Of a stretch of DNA of 8,237 nucleotides, positions 1 through 5,450 are shown piece by piece. The DNA lies in contig CAZBGR010000030.1 in NCBI GenBank assembly GCA_964491535.1, positions 1 through 8,237 of the forward strand, read 5' to 3'. The DNA is from CAZBGR01 sp964491535. GTDB lineage: Bacteria; Bacillota_I; Bacilli_A; RF39; UBA660. The first letter of the stretch is position 1, and each line of letters opens with the position of its first letter. The translations under genes and the position numbers were made by a program. The notes beneath the pieces were generated by a model. The model saw nothing but the letters and a program-made list of their open reading frames with translations. It did not search any database and was not told where the DNA came from.

Positions 1-42
1 CGACTATTATTAATATTTTTTAAACAATTACTTCTTTTTAAC

Positions 43-70
43 AAAAAAAACTAAACCATTTTTAGTTTTT
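43..70 (-). terminator. Probable weak intrinsic terminator of xerC
   Basis: On the minus strand a perfect 10-bp stem (70-61 with 55-46) encloses a 5-nt loop and runs into eight T residues (50-43). The stem includes the xerC stop codon. It contains only one G-C pair, so termination may be partial. No next gene begins in the remaining 61 bases of the window. Confidence 0.5.
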
Positions 71-1006
71 CTCTCTAGCCCGAGGATGAGCTTGTAAATA
101 TACTTTTCTTAAATGTTCATTAGAAACATGGGTATAAATAGCTGTTGATGATAAACTAGCATGCCCTAATAATTCTTTAATAGTTAATAAATCAGCCCCG
201 TTTTCTAACATATGGGTTGCAAAAGTATGTCTTAAGATATGTGGTGATAATTTAGCTTTTAAAGAAGATATCTTAATTAAATTATCAATTATATAATTAA
301 TTGCTCTAGTACTTATCTTAAAACCGTTTTTATTTAAAATTAAATATTCTTCTTTTGTTTTTGATAAATTTAAATAGCCATCATTTAAATATAAATTTAA
401 TATTTCATGACAATAATCTCCATAAACAACTCTTCTTTGTTTATTGCCTTTGCCTAAAATAAGGATAACCTTTTTATTAAAATCAATATCACTTAGTTTT
501 ATATTAATTAATTCTGAAACTCTAATCCCAGTTCCATAAAGAATTTCTAAAATTAATTGATTTCTTTGCCCTAAAGGGGTTTTTAAATCATTAACTTTAA
601 ATAAACTCTCTATTTGATGATGATATAAAAACATTGGTAGTTTATGGTCCTTTTTAGGAAAAGCAACGAGTTTAAATACATTATAAGCAATAATCTTTTC
701 CGCTACTAAATATTGATAAAAACGACGAAGAGCACTTAATCTTCTAGAAATAGTTGCTCTAGCATAATGCTGATTAGTAAGGTTAGTAATATATTTCCTT
801 AAATGCGGATAAGTTATCTTTAGATAATTAAGCTTATTAGTTTTTAAAAACTGATAAAAAGAAAGAATATCCTTTTCATAATTATTAATAGTATGATTAG
901 CATAAGAGCGTTGATATTTTAAATAATCTAAAAAAAGCTTTAAATGTCTTTTTATACTATCACTTCCCTTATCTAATACGAGGGTTCTTTTGATTGGTTT
1001 CTTCAA
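62..1006 (-). CDS. xerC: Tyrosine recombinase XerC (site-specific, chromosome dimer resolution)
   Basis: XerC/CodV-type tyrosine recombinase. With XerD it resolves chromosome dimers at dif. The 314-residue reading has an N-terminal SAM-like core-binding domain (about 20-105) and a C-terminal catalytic domain (about 125-305). All catalytic residues are visible: R162 (GTGIRVSEL), K186 (LGKGNKQR), H256 and R259 (SPHILRHTFATH), H282 (LGHASL) and nucleophile Y291 (AIYTHV). It ends in the HPRA-type tail typical of Firmicute XerC. The start is uncertain. The listed start is a TTG inside the upstream gene, giving a 38-bp overlap, with no good SD. Homology to CodV suggests the protein really begins near residue 18, where AAGGGAAGTG (970-961) precedes an in-frame ATA at 955-953; that gives 297 aa. 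It appears to be the last gene of its unit, after the 221-aa gene. Its identity as a Xer recombinase is near certain; XerC rather than XerD follows from the topA neighbourhood. Confidence 0.95.
   Translation of the reverse strand: MKKPIKRTLVLDKGSDSIKRHLKLFLDYLKYQRSYANHTINNYEKDILSFYQFLKTNKLNYLKITYPHLRKYITNLTNQHYARATISRRLSALRRFYQYLVAEKIIAYNVFKLVAFPKKDHKLPMFLYHHQIESLFKVNDLKTPLGQRNQLILEILYGTGIRVSELINIKLSDIDFNKKVILILGKGNKQRRVVYGDYCHEILNLYLNDGYLNLSKTKEEYLILNKNGFKISTRAINYIIDNLIKISSLKAKLSPHILRHTFATHMLENGADLLTIKELLGHASLSSTAIYTHVSNEHLRKVYLQAHPRAREKN
961..970 (-). promoter_or_regulatory. Ribosome binding site bearing on the xerC start
   Basis: AAGGGAAGTG begins within the stop codon of the 221-aa gene and lies 5 nt before an in-frame ATA (955-953). 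This is the best SD near the XerC N-terminus, while the TTG at 1006 has only AGGA 16 nt upstream. The site fits translational coupling of xerC to the 221-aa gene. An ATA start would be unusual. Confidence 0.45.
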
Positions 1007-1634
1007 TATATTCTTTAAAAAGTCCTAATTGTTCTTCTTTTTGAGATGATAAAAAGTTTGGGTGTTGATAAATTTCTCTATATTCAGCTTCTGAAAAATC
1101 AAATAAAGGTTTTTGTTGTTGATAATAATTAACAAAATGATAAAGGTCAATAATTGAAAAAGTTAAATGATAATCACCAAATATTTTTTTTATTAAAAGA
1201 TCTGAATAAAGATCTAAGTTTTCAGTATGAAGAGGTAAGTTTTTCACTTCATGATTAAGAACATTTATTTCTGTTTGATAATATCTTCTAGTAGCTAAAC
1301 GCTTACTAAGTAACAATCTAAAATCTTTATTATATAAAAAATTATAACGAGTTAAATACGATAAATATTTTCTAGCTTCTTCATTTAAAAGAGCTTTATC
1401 TTCTTTATAAAGAAAAGTTCTTTTAGTATGTTTACGGTAAGAAATAAAAACATCAAAATCAGTATTATAATTAATGTTAAAGGAAGTTTTTAAATACTTA
1501 AGTAAAGCTTTTTTATTTTTAAATTGAGTAGTAAATTGCATAATAGTATCTAAGGTGGTATTTTTATACTCCGTCACTTCTTTTAACTCACTAAGAGCTT
1601 TAAAATATAAACTATAAATTCCTTTAGGGTTCAT
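969..1634 (-). CDS. Hypothetical 221-aa protein between topA and xerC
   Basis: I do not recognise this protein. It begins with ATG at 1634 behind a clear SD (AAAGGTAGAG) and ends in TAA at the xerC junction, so xerC is probably translated from the same message. The product looks soluble: no signal peptide, no membrane segment, no cysteine-rich motif and no nucleotide-binding loop. It is rich in Lys, Leu and Tyr and reads as mostly helical, with a basic central part (about 65-120, many Arg/Lys) and a Tyr/Glu-rich C-terminal third. It occupies the place where many Firmicutes carry trmFO, but it has no FAD-binding GxGxxG and is far too short to be TrmFO. Expression must cross the structured RNA and terminator just upstream, because no promoter fits in the 20-bp gap. 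Codon use resembles its neighbours. Function unknown; that it is a real gene is well supported by SD, length and spacing. Confidence 0.8.
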   Translation of the reverse strand: MNPKGIYSLYFKALSELKEVTEYKNTTLDTIMQFTTQFKNKKALLKYLKTSFNINYNTDFDVFISYRKHTKRTFLYKEDKALLNEEARKYLSYLTRYNFLYNKDFRLLLSKRLATRRYYQTEINVLNHEVKNLPLHTENLDLYSDLLIKKIFGDYHLTFSIIDLYHFVNYYQQQKPLFDFSEAEYREIYQHPNFLSSQKEEQLGLFKEYIEETNQKNPRIR

Positions 1635-1654
1635 TAAACTCTACCTTTCTATAC

Positions 1655-1671
1655 AAAAAAAAAGAGAAGGC
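1655..1671 (-). terminator. Rho-independent terminator (3' arm plus U-tract) of the structured RNA
   Basis: The 3' arm GCCTTCTC (1671-1664) is followed by nine T residues (1663-1655). Its pairing partner is about 90 nt upstream at 1765-1758, so this terminator forms only if the whole three-way junction folds. The U-tract ends about 20 nt before the start codon of the 221-aa gene. Confidence 0.6.
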
Positions 1672-1765
1672 GGTTTTGACTACTTTTAACTATCATTATT
1701 AATAATGTTAGTTATTAATGTACAATAGAAACTTCGATTGTACAACATAGTCAAGTTGCTTTCTC
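1655..1765 (-). ncRNA. Candidate structured RNA (~111 nt, three-way junction), small RNA or 5' leader
   Basis: The predicted transcript starts at about 1765, seven bases after the -10 box, and ends in nine U at 1663-1655. P1 outer: 1765-1758 pairs with 1671-1664 (7 of 8 pairs, one A-C mismatch). After an internal loop (AAC opposite AACC), P1 inner: 1754-1748 pairs perfectly with 1682-1676. Inside lie two hairpins. P2 is 1744-1737 with 1726-1719 (8 perfect pairs, 10-nt loop). P3 is 1713-1709 with 1692-1688, then an A-A mismatch and 1707-1703 with 1698-1694 (loop TTAA). Junction strands are TGT, TTAAT and AAAAG. The 5' and 3' ends pair with each other, as in small RNAs and in aptamers whose P1 doubles as terminator. 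It does not resemble SRP RNA, 6S, tmRNA or RNase P in size or motifs, and I saw no purine-riboswitch core. The pairing is read directly from sequence; function is inferred. Confidence 0.6.
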
Positions 1766-1771
1766 GACTTC

Positions 1772-1800
1772 ATGATAGCATTAAAGATAATCTTTGGCAA
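1772..1800 (-). promoter_or_regulatory. Sigma-A-type promoter for the structured RNA
   Basis: The -35 box TTGCCA (1800-1795) and the -10 box TATCAT (1777-1772) are separated by 17 bp. A TGC immediately upstream of the -10 makes it an extended -10. The predicted start, about 1765, coincides with the first base of the GAGAA arm that pairs with the RNA's 3' end, and this agreement is independent support for both elements. Confidence 0.65.
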
Positions 1801-1834
1801 GCCTTTTTAAGCATTTTCTTTATTTTTTAACAAA

Positions 1835-1862
1835 AGTTTACATTATTAGACATTTAAAAATG
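1835..1862 (-). other. Weak dif-like sequence (XerD-arm match) downstream of topA
   Basis: On the minus strand TAATGTAAACT (1845-1835) matches 10 of 11 bases of the Firmicute dif XerD arm TTATGTAAACT, recalled from the B. subtilis dif site. The expected XerC arm (1862-1852) matches only about 5 of 11. It lies in the gap that leads to xerC. A chance match in AT-rich DNA is quite possible. Confidence 0.15.
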
Positions 1863-1864
1863 AC

Positions 1865-3901
1865 TTATGATGGATCTTTTTGATAATCACAAACTGAACA
1901 TTTAATAATATCTTTCTTTAAAACTAACATGTTATGACATTTAGGACATAATTCATCTATGGGACGATCCCAAAGAGCATAATCACATTTAGGATAATTA
2001 GCACATCCATAAAATATTCTTCCTCGTCTTGTTTTCTTTTCAATAATTTCACCCTGACATTTTGGACATTTAGCAACTACTTTCTTTTCCTTTATTTCTT
2101 TTTTTATATATTTACACTTAGGATAATTACTACAAGCTGTAAATAAACCAAATTTACCATTTTTAATTACTAAAGGACTCTGACATTCAGGACAAGTTTC
2201 CCCGGTTAAAAGAGGAGGTTTTTTTTCCATTTCCGCGAAAGCTTGTTGAACAAGTGGTTCAAATTGTTGATAAAATGAAATTAATAATAAATGATGATCT
2301 TGATTCCCAAGAGCAATTTCATCTAATGATTTTTCCATGGCGGCTGTATAATTAACATTAATTAACTCACTAAAAAAGAGTTGTAATTTATCAGTTGTTT
2401 CAATCCCTATTTCAGTAGGCTGAAACCTTTTATCAATTACTTTAACATAATTACGTTCATTAATAACGTCAACAATCTTACTATAAGTAGATGGCCTTCC
2501 AATTCCTAATTCTTCTAATTCTTTAATTAATTTAGCCTCACTATATCTAGCTGGTGGCTTGGTAAAGTGTTGCTCTTTTTTTATTTCATTAACAGCTAAT
2601 ACTTTAGATTTATAGGTATCAAGGGGTGGTAAAGTTTTTTCTTCACTTTGTTCATATTCAGCATAAACTTTTAAATAACCATCAAAAAGTAAAGTTTGAC
2701 CACTCGCTACAAATTGATAATTATTATTATCTAACGTAACCGTCGTTTGATTAAAAGAAGCTTCTTTCATTAATGATGCTAAAGCTCTAAAATAAATCAT
2801 TTTATATAATTTAAATTGATCAGGATTAAGATAATCTTTAATTAAATCAGGATGATATTTAATATTAGTTGGCCTAATTGCTTCATGAGCATCTTGAATG
2901 TTTTCTTTTTGGTTAGCTTTTTTAATAATCCCTAAATAATTAGAACCATAATTAGTCTCAAGATAAGTAAAACAATCCTTTATAAATTCATGACTAAGTC
3001 TCGTTGAATCAGTTCTCATATAAGTAATCAAACCAGTTGTTTCTTTATCTAAATCAATCCCTTCATATAACTTTTGAGCAATCATCATTGTTTTTTTAGC
3101 ACTAAAGTTTAATTTATGACTAGCTTCTTGTTGTAAAGTACTAGTTATAAAAGGAAACTTAGGTTGTTTCTTCTTTGTTTTCTTAACTATTTTTTCAATT
3201 TTAAAAGCATTTGATAATTTAGCTAAAATATCATTAGCTTCTTTTTCATCCTTAATAGTTACTTTTTTATTATTATATTTAGTTAATAAAGCTTCAAAAT
3301 CATTAAATAAAGCTTTAATGGTCCAATATTCTTCAGCTTTAAAATCAGTTATTTCTCTTTCACGATCAACTATTAACTTTAACGCTACACTTTGAACCCG
3401 TCCTGCACTTTTACCTCCTGTTTTAGCTTGCATTAATTTACTTAATCTAAACCCAATAATCCTATCTAAAATTCTTCTTGCTTCTTGAGAATGAACTAAA
3501 TCATTATTTATTTGCCGAGGATGTTTAAAGGCTTCTTTTACTACTTCTTTAGTTATTTCATTAAAAATAACCCGTTGATATTCTTTGTCTTTTAAACCTA
3601 GAGCCTCTTTTAAATGCCAGCTAATAGCTTCTCCTTCTCTATCTGGATCGGTAGCTAAAAAGACTTGATCACTTTTATTCGCTAAAGCTTTTAAGTCTTT
3701 AATAACCTTTTTTTTACCTTTAATCGGCTCATAAGTAGGCTTAAAATTATCTTCAAGATCAACTCCTAAACCATATTTACCTGAGGTAGCTAAATCTCTA
3801 ATATGTCCCATACTAGCCACTACTTTATAATTATTATTTAAATATTTAGTGATCGTTTTAATTTTACTAGGTGATTCAACAATAACTAATTTTTTAATCA
3901 T
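1865..3901 (-). CDS. topA: DNA topoisomerase I (type IA)
   Basis: Type IA topoisomerase that relaxes negative supercoils by single-strand cleavage and strand passage. At 678 aa it is close to Bacillus TopA (about 690). The N-terminal TOPRIM domain (about 1-130) shows E9 in VESPSK and the metal-binding D85, D87 and E89 in TDPDREGE. The catalytic Tyr is Y294 in LITYMRTDS. The motif SAGRVQSVALK (165-175) and GIGRPSTYS (466-474) are characteristic of the family. The C-terminus carries three four-cysteine zinc ribbons: C570/C573/C590/C596, C612/C615/C633/C639 and C652/C655/C668/C671. The start is ATG at 3901, with SD AAAGGA 8 nt upstream. It lies 47 bp after rnhB with no terminator between, so the two are very likely cotranscribed; RNase HII and TopA both limit consequences of R-loops. 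No truncation or missing residue seen. Confidence 0.98.
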   Translation of the reverse strand: MIKKLVIVESPSKIKTITKYLNNNYKVVASMGHIRDLATSGKYGLGVDLEDNFKPTYEPIKGKKKVIKDLKALANKSDQVFLATDPDREGEAISWHLKEALGLKDKEYQRVIFNEITKEVVKEAFKHPRQINNDLVHSQEARRILDRIIGFRLSKLMQAKTGGKSAGRVQSVALKLIVDREREITDFKAEEYWTIKALFNDFEALLTKYNNKKVTIKDEKEANDILAKLSNAFKIEKIVKKTKKKQPKFPFITSTLQQEASHKLNFSAKKTMMIAQKLYEGIDLDKETTGLITYMRTDSTRLSHEFIKDCFTYLETNYGSNYLGIIKKANQKENIQDAHEAIRPTNIKYHPDLIKDYLNPDQFKLYKMIYFRALASLMKEASFNQTTVTLDNNNYQFVASGQTLLFDGYLKVYAEYEQSEEKTLPPLDTYKSKVLAVNEIKKEQHFTKPPARYSEAKLIKELEELGIGRPSTYSKIVDVINERNYVKVIDKRFQPTEIGIETTDKLQLFFSELINVNYTAAMEKSLDEIALGNQDHHLLLISFYQQFEPLVQQAFAEMEKKPPLLTGETCPECQSPLVIKNGKFGLFTACSNYPKCKYIKKEIKEKKVVAKCPKCQGEIIEKKTRRGRIFYGCANYPKCDYALWDRPIDELCPKCHNMLVLKKDIIKCSVCDYQKDPS

Positions 3902-3948
3902 AATTTATTCCTTTCTTAAATAGATACTTATTAATATATTCATGATTT

Positions 3949-4569
3949 TTAATTATTTTCCTCTAAAAAATGTTTAACTGGTTTATAACTACATCGATAT
4001 TCATTAAATATACCATACTTTTTTAGAGATGCCAAATGAAATTTAGTGGGATAGCCTTTATGATTTTTAAAACCATAAAGAGGATAAATAACATCTAAAT
4101 CATCCATTATTCTATCTCTAGTTACTTTAGCGATTACTGAAGCGGCCGCAATACTAATACTTTTACTATCTCCTTTAATAATAGATTGATGAGGAATATC
4201 TATATCCAGTTTCATGGCATCAATTAATAAATAATCAAGTTGATGAGTTTTTAAGACCCTTTTTATAGCTTTCATCATCGCTTCTTTAGAAGCTTGATAA
4301 ATATTAATTTGATCAATCCTTTTGGCACTCACCTCTCCTATCCCTACCGCTAAAGCTTGTTCCATAATAATATCATAAAAAAGATTTCGTTTCTTGGATG
4401 ATAATTTTTTAGAATCAGTTAACCCATCTAGTTTAAAACCTTTAGGTAAAATAACACAAGCACTAATAACCGGTCCAACTAAAGGACCACGACCTACCTC
4501 ATCTACCCCACCAATGTAATTTAAACCCTTTTTATATAACTCTCTTTCAAATTGATATAAATCTTCCAT
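3949..4569 (-). CDS. rnhB: Ribonuclease HII
   Basis: Manganese/magnesium-dependent endonuclease that nicks RNA in RNA:DNA hybrids and starts removal of single ribonucleotides misincorporated in DNA. The 206-aa length is normal. The HII signature GGVDEVGRGPLVGP gives catalytic D23 and E24. Further acidic residues are D117 (LLIDAMK) and D152 (KVTRDR). KGDSKS (132-137), IAAASVIAK (140-148) and GYPTKFH (172-178) are conserved family motifs. The start is ATG at 4569 with SD AAGGGA about 7 nt upstream. A consensus promoter lies just in front, so rnhB heads its own rnhB-topA unit and is not read from the rplS operon, although in many Firmicutes rnhB directly follows rbgA. Confidence 0.97.
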   Translation of the reverse strand: MEDLYQFERELYKKGLNYIGGVDEVGRGPLVGPVISACVILPKGFKLDGLTDSKKLSSKKRNLFYDIIMEQALAVGIGEVSAKRIDQINIYQASKEAMMKAIKRVLKTHQLDYLLIDAMKLDIDIPHQSIIKGDSKSISIAAASVIAKVTRDRIMDDLDVIYPLYGFKNHKGYPTKFHLASLKKYGIFNEYRCSYKPVKHFLEENN

Positions 4570-4594
4570 TTGCTTCCCTTCTTTAACTATTTAG

Positions 4595-4623
4595 ATTATA
4601 ACAAAAAAATAATTAATGACCAA
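4595..4623 (-). promoter_or_regulatory. Promoter of rnhB-topA
   Basis: The -10 box is a perfect TATAAT (4600-4595), preceded by TGT (extended -10). The -35 box TTGGTC (4623-4618) is 17 bp upstream. The predicted start, about 4588, gives a leader of roughly 19 nt that carries the rnhB SD. Confidence 0.8.
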
Positions 4624-4630
4624 CAATTAT

Positions 4631-4683
4631 TATAATTAAGATAGTTAAATACCTATTCATTAAGCCACTTTACTCATACCTTA
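4631..4683 (+). promoter_or_regulatory. Possible promoter region of the 69-aa gene
   Basis: Two candidates exist. TATAAT at 4631-4636 has no recognisable -35. CATACCTTA at 4675-4683 fits the CATANNNTA -10 of the late sporulation factor sigma-K and partly that of sigma-E, but no convincing -35 is spaced correctly. Neither is firm; the gene must have some promoter here because everything upstream runs the other way. Confidence 0.3.
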
Positions 4684-4702
4684 TTTAAGAGAGGAGATTA
4701 AA

Positions 4703-4912
4703 ATGAATAACTTTTATCATTACTATCCAAGGCAAACCTTTTTACCAACATCCCCTATCATTAATCCTTCAGCTAATAGACAAATGGCTAGTGAAAGATT
4801 CTTAGGCGGTGGTTTTTTAGCCCCTTTCTTACTAGGTGGATTAGCAGGTGCCGCTATTGCTAGGCCAAGACCAATGTGGTGGGGAGCACCATATTGGTAT
4901 TGTTGTTGGTAA
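4703..4912 (+). CDS. Small glycine-rich hydrophobic protein (69 aa), unknown function
   Basis: The only plus-strand gene here. ATG at 4703 follows a very strong SD (GAGGAG, 6 nt spacing), and a strong terminator begins 8 bp after the stop, so this is a real short gene. The N-terminus is polar and rich in Tyr, Pro and Asn (1-33). Residues 34-53 form a Gly/Ala/Leu hydrophobic stretch (GGGFLAPFLLGGLAGAAIA) that could be one membrane segment. Arg residues at 54 and 56 follow, and the aromatic tail contains WW, YWY and a final CCW. I do not recognise a named family. The composition recalls small spore-coat or envelope-associated proteins of Firmicutes, and paired cysteines suggest cross-linking or metal binding, but both are inference. 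Codon 69 is TGG, consistent with the standard code. It is divergent from rnhB and convergent with the 160-aa gene. Confidence 0.8.
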   Translation: MNNFYHYYPRQTFLPTSPIINPSANRQMASERFLGGGFLAPFLLGGLAGAAIARPRPMWWGAPYWYCCW

Positions 4913-4920
4913 TTATAATT

Positions 4921-4954
4921 AAAATAAAACGTCTTTTTAAAGGCGTTTTATTTT
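4921..4954. terminator. Strong bidirectional intrinsic terminator
   Basis: A 16-bp stem, 4921-4936 with 4939-4954 (one G-T pair; the innermost pair opens to make the loop), runs into T-rich DNA on both strands: TTTTATTTTA on the plus side and TTTTATTTTAATTATAATT on the minus side. It ends the 69-aa gene on plus and the long rplS-to-160-aa-gene unit on minus, which prevents read-through between converging transcripts. Confidence 0.9.
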
Positions 4955-4967
4955 ATAATTAATATTA

Positions 4968-5450
4968 TTAACTCTCTAATTTAATAAGATGACGATCTTC
5001 TTTATTTATATAGATTTTAATTACAGGTTTAAATAACAAACTATAATTATATATCTTTTTAGCTCTTAAATGATGTAAGCCATCATTAACTAATCTTCTA
5101 TACAAGTCATAATTAATGTTTGAATCCAAATTAATAATTAATTCTTGATAATAAAAACCTTCTTTTATTTCTAATTCTAAATTAACAAATTGATCATAAT
5201 ATAATCCTTTTATAACTAGATTACCTTTAGATATCGTATCACTTTCCTTAATTAATATAGAAACCAAAGAATCTTCTTTTATTCTAAAAGAATGATGGAG
5301 CTTAGATTCTAAAGTAATCGTTTGAAGATGATAATTAGTAATTGTTAAGTGATTATAATATTGATAATGATTACTATCAATTATTAACAAAGAAATACTA
5401 ATAATAAATAATAAAAAACCTATTCCTAAAACAAAAATATACTTTTTCAT
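4968..5450 (-). CDS. Hypothetical 160-aa protein, one N-terminal membrane segment
   Basis: Unrecognised. The N-terminus has Lys2-Lys3 followed by a hydrophobic segment (about 4-24). There is no lipobox cysteine, and no clear AxA site for signal peptidase, so it is probably a membrane-anchored protein with residues 25-160 outside. The outer part reads as beta-strand-rich, with alternating hydrophobic residues and many Tyr, Asn, His and Ile, and has no cysteine. It begins at ATG 5450, which overlaps the TGA stop of the upstream gene (ATGA), so the two are translationally coupled and likely work together. Genes for DUF1700 proteins are often followed by a putative surface adhesin of the DUF4097 type. 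This protein holds that position but is short and I see no DUF4097 repeats, so that link is only a guess. It is the last gene before the terminator at 4921-4954. Confidence 0.75.
   Translation of the reverse strand: MKKYIFVLGIGFLLFIISISLLIIDSNHYQYYNHLTITNYHLQTITLESKLHHSFRIKEDSLVSILIKESDTISKGNLVIKGLYYDQFVNLELEIKEGFYYQELIINLDSNINYDLYRRLVNDGLHHLRAKKIYNYSLLFKPVIKIYINKEDRHLIKLES

Noticed and set aside
1655..1765. Assigning the RNA to 6S, SRP RNA, tracrRNA or a purine riboswitch
   Set aside because: No SRP GGAA-loop motif, wrong length and shape for 6S, no CRISPR repeats or cas genes nearby, and the junction lacks the conserved purine-aptamer bases.
1708..1773. A 21-codon minus-strand ORF (starts MKSRKQLDYVV) across the structured RNA
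   Set aside because: No SD; its ATG overlaps the -10 box, upstream of the predicted transcript start; its bases are better explained by RNA pairing.
1847..1867. Short palindromic CATTT/AAATG after the topA stop as a topA terminator
   Set aside because: The stem is about 5 AT-rich pairs with almost no loop and no proper U-tract; topA may read through.
5447..5450. Mycoplasma-type code (TGA as Trp)
   Set aside because: TGA is used as a stop in the ATGA overlap, reading through it soon meets TAG, and the Trp codons checked in RbgA and the 69-aa protein are TGG.
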